Positions 11,211-24,869 of a stretch of 64,000 nt of DNA are shown here, in pieces. The DNA comes from Erpetoichthys calabaricus. Taxonomy: Eukaryota; Chordata; Cladistia; Polypteriformes; Polypteridae. A model generated the notes under the pieces. That model saw nothing but the letters and a program-made list of their open reading frames with translations, was not told the DNA's origin and searched no databases. The stretch is taken from positions 106,117,830-106,181,829 of the forward strand of contig NC_041404.2 of assembly GCF_900747795.2 (NCBI RefSeq). The letters run 5' to 3'. Position numbers and translations under genes: made by a program. Every line of letters begins with the position of its first letter. Positions within the stretch are counted from its first letter, which is position 1.

Positions 11211-12034
11211 TTTATACTTATGATCAGCCTTCCAATTATTCTATCAAGAATGCATTTACACTGCTATGAAAAGAACATTTCAGTCAAAAATGATTGAACT
11301 GAAATAAAACAATGTGCAAACCTTTGCTGTTGTGGGAATGAGTCTTGTCTTAATTTCAAAAGCTCAGTATTATACGAATGTGTTTCCTGTTTATTATGTA
11401 CTCAGATTTACCAGAAGTAACTATTTTTAATAGTTTAGAAAAAAGTCCATGCATTTTTCACATTTTGAGCATATGATTGGATAACAGACATGTGAATTAT
11501 GCGTCACAGGTAACATAAAAACTTTTATCTGTATTTTACATGGACATTTTTCACATAGTTTGGTGTTGTAGAGCTTTGTCTTGTCAGTATTATATTATAA
11601 ATATTTTTTCTTTCCATTCTACATGAAAACACATAACTAAATTTTTTTGGCCATCACTTCAAATTTCATGGGATAAATAACATATAAAAGGTATAATTTT
11701 TGGGTGGAGTATTTATGTAAAGATAAGTTCAAGAGAAGATACATTTTACAGTGTCTATATTTTTACAAAGGTGTCAGTATGACAAAATGCAAAGTATAAC
11801 TGTTTGCATTTATTACATGCACAGTTGCCTTTTTCTAATCTTCCTCTTGGACTGTTTCTCCAGATTGAGGTATATAGCTTCCTATTAGCATTGCCCTGAA
11901 TACTTTTCACCTTTGTAAATGTTGCTTTTTATGACCCTTAATTTTCTTCCACAGGTAATCATTGTCCAGATAACTTTACTGATTTTTTTAGGTTATAGTT
12001 TTCTTTACCATCACCCCCTCAACCCACCTGTTCT
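11211..12034. other. No recognisable feature (AT-rich)
   Basis: Low-complexity AT-rich sequence to the right of the gypsy fossil. No LTR, gene or RNA was recognised. Confidence 0.4.
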
Positions 12035-12830
12035 TCTTGCTATAGGATTAAGATGATATTACCCCTCTTATCAAGAAACCTCATCTGTCCATTCATTTTC
12101 TAACTTGCTTTATCCTGAGCAGGGTCACAGGGTAGCTGGATCCACTCCCAACAATCATGGGACGCGAGGTAGGAACAATCCCTGTACAGGGTGTCAGTCC
12201 ATTGCAGAGCGAACACACTTACACACGTATCCACATACACACACATGTCAATTTAGCATTACCAATCCACAGCACCCAGAGGGAGAACATGTAAGCCCCC
12301 AATTTCAAATATTCACTTTCTTAACTAAAATTTTAAAGTGCATTTTTGAATGTCAACATCTTGTACATCTGATCTGTAACATTTTTTAACATTATTAGTC
12401 AGGTTTCTGTGCTAAACATAGCACTGAAAGAGTACTTTTGAAAATCACAAATGATCTTCTTCGTGCTACTGATGCTGGACTTCTCAGCATTCTTACTCTC
12501 AATGATCTAAACACAACTTTCAATACAATTTCCTACCCTCTACTAATAAAGAGTTTAATTTCCTTAGGAATTACAGACACTGTACATGTATGGTTCCAGT
12601 CTTATCTAAGTAACAGATTCCTATTTATTCCTCTGAAAAGTTACAGATCATATTCCTTCTTTATTACTCATGGTGTTCCACAGGGTCCAGTATTAGGTAA
12701 TTTGTTTTTCACGGTGTATCTTCTTTCTGTGGGGGTCCATTATGCATCATGATGAAGTGAGCTTTAATTGTTTTGCATATGATACCCAGTGATACACCTC
12801 TGATAATCCTTCTGAAGAGCTTTCGTCTTT
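12035..12830 (+). mobile_element. Old L2-type LINE fragment, interrupted by a SINE
   Basis: Readable RT phrases lie on both sides of a SINE: a 'TPLIKKPHL'-like phrase at 12045-12075 and then 12393-12830 with NDLLRATDAG, HGVPQG and a degraded FAYDTQ active-site block. The order follows L2 reverse transcriptase from its N-terminal part to motif C. It has several stops and frame changes and is clearly older than the other L2 copies. Confidence 0.7.
12067..12298 (-). mobile_element. TGGA-tailed SINE, divergent, minus strand
   Basis: It starts with a degraded 'ccattcattttctaact' tail and contains the 'cagggtcacagggt' and 'gggagaacatgtaa' blocks typical of this SINE in reverse. The tRNA head is missing or unrecognisable. 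It is more diverged than the other copies, consistent with the age of its L2 host. Confidence 0.7.
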
Positions 12831-13145
12831 TTCTTTGATTTTTTTGTCTTCATGATATTAATAATTGGATAACACACCACCTTCTTAATCTCAGAAGCAA
12901 AACAATTTGAAATTCTCTTGATAGGCTCACAACAAACTCTATAATAATTTGGTAGTGATATCTGTTTTGATGATTCTCCAATAAAACTTTGCAATTTAAC
13001 ACTTAACTTTTTAAACTTGCCTTTTCTGTTAGACGTTTCTGTTATTTCCACAGTATGTCTATGCTGTTTTATGTTATTTATTAGTATTTGATATTTGGTG
13101 TGCTGTTTTATGGTTTATAATTAGACCTTTGAATGTTTTTCAATA

Positions 13146-13459
13146 GGGTGGCGCAGTGGGTAGCGCTGCTGCCTCACAGTTGGGGGACCTGGGTTCACTT
13201 CCCGGGTCCTCCCTGTGTAGAGTTTGCATGTTCTCCCCGTGTCTGCGTAGGTTTCCTCCGGGCGCCCTGGTTTCCTCCCCCAGTCCAAAGACATGCAGGT
13301 TAGGTGGATTGGTGATTCTAAATTGGTGCTTTGTGTGTGTCCTGTGGTGGGTTGGCACCCTGCCTGGGATTGGTTCCTGCCTTGTGCCCTGTGTTGGCTG
13401 GGATTGGCTCCAGCAGACCCCTGTGTTTGGATTCAGCGGGTTAGAAAATGGATGGATGG
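13146..13459 (+). mobile_element. TGGA-tailed tRNA-derived SINE, near full length
   Basis: A tRNA-like head (GGTGGCGCAGTGGGTAGCGC, then a B-box-like stretch) is followed by the family body (TTTGCATGTTCTCC, CAAAGACATGCAGGTTAG) and a (GGAT)n tail. An exact 13-bp duplication ATGTTTTTCAATA flanks it (13133-13145 and 13460-13472). It is non-coding and is transcribed by Pol III in active members of such families. Confidence 0.88.
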
Positions 13460-13472
13460 ATGTTTTTCAATA

Positions 13473-16400
13473 ATAGACTTTTAATAGCATAATACAGACA
13501 TTTACAGCTTATCATTCCAAATGTGTTGTCTTGTATACATTAATGCAAGGTGAACTTAGTTATTTTTGATAAATGGTATAATGTCTTATCAGGATGACAA
13601 TTTTTCCAAGTTTTTATGTTTTTTTTGGAAAGATGAAAAGCTGAGCTAGACAGTGGCGTGGTACAATTTTACTAAACCAATTTGTTTGTAGTCCATTATT
13701 ATTTTTCTGACAAATTCTGAAAAATACACTTTGAGTATTTTATATTGTATTTCCATTCAGGTTTTGGGTCCTTCCTTTTTGTGAAATATGACAATAATCC
13801 AATTCTGGGCTTATTATTAATGATGCTAACATCTAAGGTTCCTTTTCCAAAGTAGGGACAGCCAAAGGTGTCACTAATGCCAAACTCCACAGTGAAGCAA
13901 AAAGAAACGGAAAATGAGCTACACAAGTAAAAAAAACCAAAACAAAACAAAACAAAAAAAAAACAATCTTTAGAATGGTCAGATGCCATGGTCATCCAAT
14001 GGCCAAAGTCAAAAACAAAGAAACATAAACAAAACCTATGTTGTTTGGCCCTAAATCTGATTTAAAACTTGAATTAGTTCTTTTTGAGAATAAAAAATGA
14101 CAACCTGAAAATTGCAATTTACTTATTGAAAACAGTAACACAGGTTCTTTGACATGATTATAGTGTTTATTTTATTTTATTTTTTTTTAATATTTTGAAT
14201 ATCTGTACTGTTATTTTGATGATGTGGTTGCATCTGGTTTTTTTCTATTGTATGGGAGCCACCATTTTGTATTTCTGTATTTCTTTTATGATGCTTCACA
14301 GTTGCTAGGCACATGCTATGTGACCCATGACATCAAGGCAGCTTTGATATACAAGATGGCCACCTGCATTACATTGTCTGTTTTGAGCAATTAAAGGCAA
14401 GACCTTGTGTGAACTAACACACAAGTTATCAAATCAGTTAACTAAGGAAGTTTTCTTGTTTCAACATTAGTTTTGTTTCAACTCTGTCTTAGTTTTTGCA
14501 CAATAACTTTGTTGAACTATCTAATAACAATGACTACTGAGATTTGTGCTTAAACAATGATCTCTTTCTTCTCTTCCATCTGCCAAAACAGTACACTTAT
14601 ACATATCCTTATCCAACACAGACATGGCATTAAGAAGAATATATTATATTAAAAGATAATGAGTATTCAGCCTCGATTTAAATGCTCAAACTGAGGTGCC
14701 CAATAGGTCAACATTCTGTCCCTTTGTATTCTAGAAATTTTAATTAGGCCTACAATTTACTATGTTCTGCATTTTCAAAATTAATAAGGTTTTAGATTGT
14801 GTAGATGTGTGATAAGTTAAGATTTTTTAAATGTGAATGTCTTCAGATAAAGTGAAGTTTAAGCATTTTAAAATAAAAGTTGTAAATATACTCGTTACTT
14901 TTGTTTTTTATTTTCAAATTAAAAATAAATAATTTTCATTAATTTGCTATTTCTGTTTTTAAAGGAGTAAATATATGCATGAATTGGACAGTTGTCATTT
15001 GGTTTCATCTGCAAAATATTCATCAAAGTGTTATTAGTCTGTGAACGAAGCTTAGCATTATGTATCATAATGGTTTATTCAAACAGCAATATATAATGAG
15101 AAGAAAGAACAGGAGAATGGAACATGAAAGATATACAGTATCTACTGAAACTGCAAGCAGAAATACAGGTTTGTGATAATAAGATCTCTAAATCAACTGA
15201 AACAGATTTTTAAGTACAAAGCAACTACCTAGGAACAGCATGATGGTCCAAATGACTTTTTAGGCCTATATTTTATAATTCTACTACACAATGTAGCAAA
15301 CTGCAGTTACAATACTGATTAAAACTTTTCTATTTGTTACATTTACAACACAAAAGGATATTGTTTACAAATGTGTAATATTTCTAGGAATAATCATACA
15401 AAAAAGCTTCAACAAAAACAGTAAATAAGGATTAGTCTGTATGCAAAAGTAAATGTATTTTTGTCAGATTTTTGGTTTTATGGGTGTGTTTTTTTACCTC
15501 ATTTTGCTTTGGGAGAAGAGATATTCTATTTTTTACTTTTGTTTAAAATAAAGCATTTTCTTTAGTTTTTAACAACAATAACACAAGAAAAATCAAAATA
15601 TTTAGGAGCAAAAGAATTTTTTTGTTTTTTGCTTAATTTTTGTTTATTTTTCTTTCTGCCTATCTGTCACATGTGATGTGATGTTTGTTTTTCCTTAAAG
15701 AGCAATCTTTCCCTCAACAGGACACATTACCATTTTTTTTTCTTTAGATTGTCTGTGCTTTGCTGAATGATTGTAGCTTCTGAAAATTCATCCAACCCAC
15801 AATTAACAGTCATTTTCCAGCCTTTTCGAGCATTCATGTCCAAAAAACTGTTTTGCCTTTCTTTGTTTGCACATTTGGAGACAAAGTACATGTATGTCTG
15901 TCTTGGGTTTTTATAGGCAGCCAAACCTCAAGAGAATGTGTGTTTGTTTATATACCAGTCATAAGCTCATGTAGCAGCTGCCTGTCTGTCTTTTCCACAG
16001 ATACTGCCTATGTTATGTCTCCCCTGATTAAGATGCCTTATTGTGTAAAATTCAGGTATGTAGTGAAGCTGTATTTTAGAATTCTTTGATGCAGTTCTTT
16101 TAATTTTTGGACTTTATTGGGTATGTTTTTTTTTTACTATTTGTAATGTTTATCGTTCTAACAGTGACATAATTATAGTGTCATTTGTAAAGTGATAAAG
16201 GCCATGTGTTTCATTGCAACAGCACCAGTTGCCAGTCATGAAGCTGTGTGACTTCATTGCATTCTGCCTATTTAAGATGGTGAGGTACAGTATTCAGTAA
16301 CAAAACATTAAATCAATTTCCTTCTATGCATAAACATTTCTTTGTCAGTGTAGTGGAAGCTAAGCAAACTTCAAAGAAGAAATGTTTAGCATTTTTCTTT

Positions 16401-16740
16401 AATCATTGACTTTGATTTTGGTTTTGTGTTTTGGCTCTGACATTTTGTTTGTTTTTTTTTCCCTAGCTTTCTGAACTATGCCTTTCCCCTTAGTATGATG
16501 CTTTATTTCCGTTGAATACCAATCCATTTGTTGGGAGTTTACAATGAGATATGAGTTTTACTTATTTCTAACCAACATATTTGCTTTCAGCTGTTAGAAA
16601 AAGTTTCCTCTGAACTTTTCCAGATTTTTTGAGTCTGTAAAATCATGTTAAGTTTCATTTCTGTGGTTTATGCATTCAGGGAATTTAATCCTGTGGTTAT
16701 TTTCTTGACTGAAGCCTTGGTTTATAGAAATTTACATTGA
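13473..16740. other. Long featureless AT-rich stretch
   Basis: About 3.3 kb without a convincing gene. Homopolymer-rich; short frames have no recognisable domains. A phrase around 14225-14420 ('ccaccattttgtatttctg', 'gacccatgacatcaag') vaguely resembles 16780-16900 and may be an old dispersed repeat. No exon pair with convincing splice sites was found. Confidence 0.4.
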
Positions 16741-17352
16741 TTAAACATCTTTTCTGATGCCTATGGGTGACATTTAGTGGTTTTAGTTGCCATGATGCAG
16801 GTCCTAGGTCATGACATTGGGGTAAATGATGAAGGCTTAAAAAGTTGTCTCAATGGCCATTTTGTATCTGAAATTGGACCAAACCTAGCAACTTACTTTG
16901 TCATTTTGAGCACTGGTTATTGAAACAAAATTCTACCTATTGACACTGATTTTTGGTTTGTGATTTGGCTCTGACATTCTCGCTTTTTGACTTTTGATTT
17001 TCACCCTTGCTTTGCCTTGTGTCTGTTCTTTCTTTTGTGCCTCACTTCTATTTTCTGAACTGACTGCCCTTTTTGCAGACAGTACACTATGATGTTTGTT
17101 AAAGTACTTTGATAAAAGGAAGGATTATCTGATGTAACTGCCATATAGGATGGATGGGCGTACCAACTAAAAAAGGGGAAGAATCCTAAAGGTGGTAGAC
17201 AGAGGAGGAAAGGAAAAAGGAAGAAGAAACTTGTGTTTGTGCTTGTGTTTGCAAGGTATTTGTAATAAACACCCCCTTTATTTGAACCCAGGACTGCCTT
17301 GTGTGGTTGCATTTGGGGTTTGGAGCTCAGTGGTGCCCCCTAGCTTTCACAT
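16741..17352 (+). mobile_element. Possible LTR-like fossil
   Basis: The right edge has an AATAAA signal (17265-17270) followed by 'ggtgccccctagctttcaca', a phrase seen at the ends of some vertebrate LTRs. The left edge is not defined. It could equally be a 3' UTR-like fragment of another repeat. It has no coding parts. Confidence 0.28.
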
Positions 17353-17415
17353 TGTTTACATACCTTTACTGTGTTATTTTGCCATTAATATGTCCAGCAC
17401 ATATGTACTTAACTT

Positions 17416-17552
17416 CCATCCATCCATCCATCCATTTTCCAACCCGCTGAATCTGAACACAGGGTCACGGGGGTCTGCTGGAGCCAATTCCAGCCAACAC
17501 AGGGCAAAAGGCAGGAACCAATCCCGGGCAGGGTGCCAACCCATCGCAGCAC
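17416..17552 (-). mobile_element. TGGA-tailed SINE, 5'-truncated, minus strand
   Basis: Begins with (CATC)n and carries the 3' part of the SINE. An exact 12-bp duplication TGTACTTAACTT flanks it (17404-17415 and 17553-17564). Confidence 0.87.
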
Positions 17553-17988
17553 TGTACTTAACTTGCACAACTCAAATATAACATCACTGATTTATCAGAA
17601 AAAAATTGCTTTCAGTTGTATTTTTTTCACTTTTCAATTAGATTATGACACTGCTGAATGGATAAAAAAATAGCATCAAGTGCTTCAAGACACAAATAAT
17701 AAGAAATAGTTAGGAACCATCTTTATATAAGGATGATACTCTTGAGATAGATTGGATTCCTTGGTTTCATAATCTAGTAACAGCTGATCACCATTTTTCT
17801 CACTTTTTATTTTCTATTCATCATTGATTAAGTGATTAAATATTTATGTTCTTTTATTTATAATTTACATTTTGAGATTTGTGTGCCAATGGCATTCCTG
17901 CTTCTTCATAAAGAGTTTCTTCACTGCTATTGATGTGCAAGTGGGTGTAATGGAGCATAATTTCATTTTAGACATGTTAGTTAGTGTA

Positions 17989-18336
17989 ACAGGCAGCACG
18001 GTGGTGCAGTGGGTAGCGCTGCTGCCTCGCAGTTGGGAGACCTGGGGACCTGGGTTCGCTTCCTGGGTCCTCCCTGTGTGGAGTTTGCATGTTGTCTGCG
18101 TGGATTTCCTCCGGGCGCTCCGGTTTCCTCCCACAGTCCAAAGACATGCAGGTTAGGTGGATTGGAGATTCTAAATTAGCCCTAGTGGGTGTGTTTGTGT
18201 GTGTCCTGATGTGGGTTGGCACCATGCCCAGGATTGGATCCTGCCTTGTGCCCTGTGTTGGCTGGGATTGGCTCCAGCAGACCCCCGTGACCCTGTGTTC
18301 GGATTCAGCGGGTTGGAAACTGGATGGATGGATAGA
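17989..18336 (+). mobile_element. TGGA-tailed tRNA-derived SINE, full length
   Basis: Starts with 'caggcagcacggtggtgcag' and the tRNA-like head, continues through the common body and ends in (GGAT)n plus a short GATA run. A 7-bp duplication TAGTGTA flanks it (17982-17988 and 18337-18343). It includes an eight-base 'acctgggg' duplication in the head region. Confidence 0.85.
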
Positions 18337-18343
18337 TAGTGTA

Positions 18344-18736
18344 TCTTGTCTTTATTCCATTACAAATGAAAGGTTGCTAAATGTTATACAAATTTAAGGC
18401 AACTTTAATATAGGTCTGTTGGGAAGCCAACTTAAGAAAGAGTTCAGTGACTAACAGTTTTCATTTGATGTTAAATAAAGACATTGAGGCTTGTGATTTT
18501 TATCTGTGCATTAAGTACTGTACTAGCTGTGCAAGCCCATGCTGTAAAAAGACTGGGCTCCTAGAAACTATTGAAATCGTCAGAAAAAAAATTGAAATGC
18601 GGAGTTGGTGGTTTTCTTTTGCTTACGTGCTTGCCCCCCTTGTCTATCAGCGGCTAAGCGAGTTTCTCTCTCATTTGTCTTTCCTCAGTGGTTTCACTTT
18701 GGCGATGGAGTCGCTCTCTTTCAGCTTCATGCTGTA
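18344..18736. other. No recognisable gene
   Basis: Short frames only. The last 20 bases contain 'agcttcatgctgta', which recurs just inside the 5' end of the neighbouring LINE (24146-24165). Confidence 0.35.
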
Positions 18737-19262
18737 CAAACAACAACATTTATTTATATAGCACATTTTCATACAAATAATGTAGCTCAAAGTGCTTTAC
18801 ATGATGAAAAAAAAGAGAAAAAAAAGACAAAGTAAGAATTAAAATAAGACAACACTAATTAACATAGAATAAGAGTAAGGTCCAATGGCCAGGGAGGACA
18901 GAAAAAACAAAAAAAAACTCCAGATGGCTGGAGAGAAAAAAAAAAAATCTGCAGGGGTACCAGACCATGAGACCGCCCAGCCCCCTCTGTGCATTCTACC
19001 TAACATAAATGAACAGTCCTCTTTGTATTTTAAGGTTCTCATGGAAGGACTTGAAGATGATGGTCATGTAGACTTCTGGCTTTTAATCCATCAATGTAGG
19101 AACATCATGGTGCTTTGGTTAGGTGGTGGTGGTGCAGGTCGCCACCACAGAAAACAGGAAAAGAAACAGAAGAGAGAGTAGGGGTTAGTACAGATTTTAG
19201 AGCCACCATGAATAGTTATGATAATTGAATATACAGAGCATCAGGATTAAACTAATTTAAAG

Positions 19263-20590
19263 TTATGAGAAAGCCATGTTAAAGTAATGTGTTTCTATTA
19301 GTTTTATAAAGTGCTCAACTGTGTTAGCCTGGCGAATTCCTATTTGCAAGCTATGCCAGATTTTAGGTGCATAACAGCAGAAGCCCGCCTCACCACTTCT
19401 TTTAAGTTTATCTCTTGGAATTCTAAGCAGACACTCATTTGAAGATCTAAGATTACGATTTGGAATATAAGGTGTCAGACATTCATATATATAAGATGGA
19501 GCGAGATTATTTATGGGTTTGTAAACCATAAGCAGTATGTTAAAGTCAATTCTGAATGACACAGGTAACCAGTGTAGTGACATCAAAACTGGAGAAATGT
19601 GCTCGGATTTTCTTTTCCTAGTTAGGATTCTAGCAGCTGCATTCTGCACTAGTTGCAAACGATTTAAGCCTTTTTTGGGTAGTCCAGAGAGGAGTGCGTT
19701 ACAGTAATTTAGTCGACTGAAAACAAAAGTGTGAACTAATTTCTCAGCATCGTTCAATGATATAAGAGGTCTAACTTTTGCTATGTTTCTTAAGTGAAAA
19801 AATGCTGTCCTAGTGATCTGATTAATATGCAATTTAAAATTCAGGTTAGTCAACAGTTACCCCTAAATTCTTTACCTCCATCTCGACTTTTAAACCTAAT
19901 GCATTAAGTTTGTTTCTAATAACCTCATTATATCCATTATTGCCAATCACTAAAAATTCTGTTTTCTCTTTATTTAGCTTGAGAAAATTACTATTCATCC
20001 ATTTAGAAACACAAGTAAGACATTGTGTTAGTGAAGCAACAGAGTTGGGGTCATAGGTGCTATTGATAAATACAGCTGCGTGTCATCAGCATAGCTGTGG
20101 TACCTCACTTATTCCCCGAGATAATCTCACCTAACGGAAGCATGTAGATAGAAAAGAGCAACGAACCCAGGATAGAGCCTTGTGGAACACCATATAGAAT
20201 ATCATGTGTCTTTGAGTTGTAATTACCACAACTAACAAAGAATTTTCTACCTGCCAGGTAGGATTCAAACCAATTTAAGACCCTGCCAGAGAAGCCCACC
20301 CATTGACTAAGGCAATTTCTAAGAATATTGTGATCAATGGTGTCAAATGCGGCACTCGGATCTAAGAGGATGAGAACAGATAAATGGCCTCTTTCTGCAT
20401 TTACCAGCAAGTCATTTACAACTTTAACGAGTGCAGTTTCTGTACTGTGATTTGTTCTAAAACCCGACTGAAACTTATCAAGAATAGCATGTTTATTGAG
20501 GTGGTCATTTAGCTGCATAATGACTGTCTTCTCTAAAATTTTACTTAAGAAAGGCAGGTTAGAAATGGGTCTAAAATTTTGAAAGGCAGA
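19263..20590 (-). pseudogene. RT gene of L2-type LINE (family A), broken
   Basis: Two open pieces, 19263-19853 and 20105-20590, code for the thumb/C-terminal part (LNYCNALLSG, QLVQNAAARIL) and the finger/palm part ([31 protein letters not shown]). The catalytic YADD block lies in the gap of about 250 bp between them, where the phase changes more than once. The N-terminal end of the RT is cut by the Rex1-type insertion. Active L2 RTs copy their RNA at the nicked target; this copy cannot. Confidence 0.75.
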
Positions 20591-20610
20591 GGGGTCAAGA
20601 TTATTTTTCT

Positions 20611-20764
<154 letters not shown>

Positions 20765-20884
20765 CTTTATTAATTCTAAGGGGAAATTCACATACTCCAG
20801 CAGCAGCATACTGATACATTAAACAATATTAAATTAAAGAGTAATAATAATGCAGGTAAAAACAGACAATAACTTTGAATAATG

Positions 20885-22100
20885 TTAATGTTTACCCACC
20901 TCCCGGGTGGAATTGAAGAGTCGCATAGTTTGGGGGAGGAACGATCTCCTCAGTCTGTCAGTGGAGCAGGACAGTGACAGCATTCTGTCGCTGAAGCTGC
21001 TCCTCTGTCTGGAGATGACACTGTTTAGTGGATGCAGTGGATTCTCCATAATTGATAGGAGCCTGCTGAGCACCCGTCGCTCTGCCACAGATGTCAAACT
21101 GTACAGCTCCATGCCTACAATAGAGCCTGCCTTCCTCACCAGTTTGTCCAGGCGTGAGGCGTCCTTCTTATTAATGCTGCCTCCCCAGCACACCAACGTG
21201 TAGAAGAGGGCGCTCGCCACGACCATCTGATAGAAAATCTGCAGCATCTTATTGCAGATGTTGAAGGACGCCAGTCTTCTAAGGAAGTATAGCCGGCTCT
21301 GTCCTCTCTTGCACAGAGCATCAGTATTGGCAGTCCAGTCTAATTTATTATCCAGCTGCACTCCCAGGTATTTATAGGTCTGCACCCTCTGCACACAGTC
21401 ACCTCTGACGATCACGAGGTCCATGAGGGGTCTGGGCCTCCTAAAATCCACCACCAGCTCCTTGGTTTTGCTGGTGTTCAGGTGCAGGTGGTTTGAGTCG
21501 CACCATTTAATAAAGTCCTTGATGAGGTTCATATACTCCTCCTCCTGCCCACTCCTGACGCAGCCCACGATAGCAGTGTCGTCAGCGAACTTTTGCACGT
21601 GGCAGGACTCCGAGTTGTATTGGAAGTCCGATGTATATAGGCTGAACAGGACCAGAGAAAGTACAGTCCCCTGCGGCACTCCTGTGTTGCTGACCACAAT
21701 GTCAGACCTGCAGTTCCCAAGACGCACATACTGAGGTCTGTCTTTAAGATAGTCCACGATCCATGCCACCAAGTATGAATCTACTCCCATCTCTGTCAGC
21801 TTGTCCCTAAGGAGCAGAGGCTGGATGGTGTTGAAGGAGCTAGAGAAGTCTAGAAACATAATTCTTACAGCACCACTGCCTCTGTCCAAGTGGGAGCATG
21901 ATCGGTGTAGCATATAGATGATGGCATCCTCCACTCCCACCTTCTCCTGGTATGTGAACTGCAGAGGGTCGAGGGCGTGTTGGACCTGTGGCCTCAGGTG
22001 GTGAAGCAGCAGCCGCTCCATGGTCTTCATCACATGTGACGTCAGAGCGACAGGCCAGAAGTCGTTCAGCTCACTAGGACGTGATACCTTTGGGACTGGG
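20885..22100 (-). CDS. Reverse transcriptase, Rex1/CR1-type LINE copy A (N-truncated)
   Basis: Open for 382 residues from 22033 and open further up to the truncation. RT motifs in order: LDFSSSFNTI (motif A; Asp with a Ser-rich variant of SAFNTI), NTGVPQGTVLS (motif B), KFADDTAIVGC (motif C, catalytic DD), and TSKTKELVVDFRR and YKYLGVQLDNKLDW in the thumb. The tail has TDRLRRSFLPQT, typical of CR1/Rex-type proteins. It reverse-transcribes its own RNA at a nicked target in live members. Here the endonuclease and the N-terminal part of RT are missing, so it is a dead-on-arrival copy despite the open frame. Confidence 0.82.
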
Positions 22101-22866
22101 GTGATGCAAGAGTAGGGGTTTAACTACAGCAGTCTTAAGACATTCTGGGAAGACTCCCGTATCTAATGACGAGTTTACAATGTCAAGAATACTGTCAATT
22201 AGCACGCCCGATACTTCTTTGAAAAAACTTGTTGGTATTGGGTCAAGGACGCAGGTGGAGAGTCTCAGTTGAGAAAATTATTTTATGTAAATCAGGTAAA
22301 TCTATCCTGGTGAAAGAGTTTAATTTGTTTATAATGGAGTACTGGGGCTTAAGAGGATCCACAGTGTTGGGGAGATATACTATATTATTTCTAATATCAT
22401 TAATTTTTTGATTGAAAAATACAGCAATAGCCTCACAAGTTTCACTGGAAGTATTTTGGAGGCATTCCTTTGAGTTGCCTGGGTTTAGCAGACGATCAAT
22501 CGTAGAGAATAAGATTCTGGGATTACTAGCATTGTTATTTATAATCTTAGAGAAATAGCAGCACCTCTTAAGACGGACTGTGTTATTGTATTCTGTTATT
22601 TTAACCATCAATATCTCATAGTGGATAGTTAGTTTAGTTTTTCTCCATTTACGCTCAGCTCTCCGGCATGTTCTCTTTGAATCAGACACTCTTTGGGTCT
22701 TCCATGGTATAACAATGCTAGAAGATTTTTTAACTGTCTTTTCAGGTGCAACTATGTCAACAGCAGCTCTCACCTTAATATTAAATTTTTCTACCTTACT
22801 ATTTACATTATCCTCGCTATTGTAGTTAGCACTATTAACGGAGTGGTTGCTTAGAATGTTTGTAAA

Positions 22867-23615
22867 TTATAAAGCTGCTGAATCAAAGAAGCATTTTTTA
22901 ACAATATGCTTCTCATGAATGTTTTCTATCAATATTTCTATATTAAATAGTAAAAGAAAATGGTCTGATAAACAAATATCAATGATCTGCTTTACATCAA
23001 CTTTTAGTCCTTTGCTAATTACTAAATCTAACGTATGAACTGCTTTATGTGTAGGTTGATTAACGAGATGTCTCAAATCAAAAGTTTAGGAGGTTCATGA
23101 ATTCTTTTACTTTCAGGTCACACTGATTATCGATATGAAAGTTAAAGTCGCTGACTATTAGGAGCGTGTCATAGTTCGTAATTATGATTGACAACAAGTC
23201 TGAGAATTCCTCAAAGAAAGACGCATTAAATTTAGGAAGTCTATACATGGATAATACATGGATAATACTAGAAAGTGAGAATCTCCATGAATAACAATGG
23301 CAAGATACTCAAAGGACTTAAATTTACCAAAACTGACATCTTTACAGTTTAACCGGCACCTAGCTGCCTTTCTTTCCCTGGCGATCCGCACGAGTAAAAT
23401 TAATTCAGAGGCGCATATTCGATTAAAACAGCCATACCATCTGAGCTAAACCACGTTTCACTTAGTACAATAAAATCAAATTTTCTATCACTAATAAGAT
23501 CGTTTATGAAAAATGTCTTGTTGGTTAATGCTCCAACATTTAATAGTGCCATATTTAATGTTTCGGAGGAGCAGAGCTGAATTCTATGTGTGTCATGGGT
23601 ATTTGAAATAGACAT
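22867..23615 (-). pseudogene. APE-type endonuclease remnant of the L2 LINE
   Basis: Three short frames hold parts of an apurinic-type endonuclease: 'IVLSETWF' (the catalytic Glu block, 23400-23615), a middle piece (23182-23391) and 'THKAVHTLDLVIS' with 'LSDHFLL' (the terminal SDH block, 22867-23076). The order is right for the minus strand. Frame breaks separate them. The enzyme nicks the target DNA in live L2 elements. Confidence 0.65.
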
Positions 23616-24232
23616 TAAGATATTTTTATTAGCGTCGCTCTGTGCATATTTTTTATTTAATCTATAATCTGTTTTTATAGATTTAATTCATTGTACATCT
23701 ACAGGTGTAATTGTAATTAAATTATTAGTGTTTATGCCGCACTGCCTAGATTTTTTACGTGCATTGATATTAGTTATTAGAGTAGTAATGCAGTGCACTT
23801 TTGTGGAACACTTTGTTAAAGAATTATCATGTCCTAGCAAAGCATTAGCATTACGGAAGGGGTTAGGAGTAGACATAGACAGTCAAGAGAGACGAATTAC
23901 CTTAGCAGTGTTTTCGGAGAGGACCCGGGCGCCAAATCTATTTGGATGTAGACATCCCGCTTGAAGAAATGCAGCCTCTCCCAGAAGAGGTCCCAGTTGT
24001 CAATGAACCCGATGTTTTGATTCTTGCAGAAGCCTTTCAGCCAGTTGTTTAATCACAGCAGACGACTGTAGTATTCGTTTGATCATTGTAGCCTCGTCCT
24101 TCTTTCTTCTTCCGACTTGTTGACATGGGGCCGTCTTGCCGGCTCTTTGAGCTTCATGCTGTAGCCTCGCACTTCCGGGCTGGACAGACACACAGACACT
24201 ACCACACGTAGACATTTTATATACTGTACATT

Positions 24233-24869
24233 ATTTTTGTATAGCACATAAAGTGATAATAAGTCAGTAAGGCAAACTGGAGAAGGTTAGCACTTTTTCC
24301 TCACAATTAAAATAAGGTTCAAATTACAGTCCAATTACCGTGTGACATTTGAGAATTCTATTCATAATTACTTCATTTTTCATCTAGTTTATATGGGTTT
24401 GTATTCTGCTTTTTCTCCCATGTCCTAAAGAAATGTATGCTAGGTTAACTTATAATTCTAAACTGCCTCAAGAATGGGTAAGTGTTTGTAAGTGTGCCCT
24501 GTCTGGGGCTGATTTCAGTGTTTTGCTTGATGCTTCCTGGAAAGGAACTTAACTTTGTAATTCTGATTTGAAATTAGCAGGCTGAGGCATTTGTGAAGAA
24601 TAACCTCCAACAACAATTGCCAGGCTATGGTATTAACATTTCTAACCTGAAAAATGATGACATTTCTAATCTTTTAACATTTGCACTTTTTATCTGTACT
24701 TTTTTAGATTAATATGTTGAACTCTCCAATAATGCAGTCACCGCTTAACTATTTTTGTGACATTTTATTAATATTCTTGTTGCTAAAAGACAAATGGTGT
24801 CTAAAATGAGGAAGGACAGCAGACTTCTTAGAAAATGGTGAAAACCTTTTGTTAGAATTTCACTAAATT
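24233..24869. other. No recognisable gene between two LINEs
   Basis: AT-rich. A phrase near 24360-24520 ('atgggtttgtattctgc', 'ctgtctggggctgattt') may be an old SINE trace but is too degraded to name. Confidence 0.3.

Noticed and set aside
13146-13220. tRNA-like heads of SINEs as tRNA genes
   Set aside because: They have A- and B-box-like sequence but continue into the SINE body and tail; no separate cloverleaf with its own terminator is seen.
15727-16089. Overlapping frames on both strands in the AT-rich stretch
   Set aside because: No domain, no splice pairing, composition like the surroundings.
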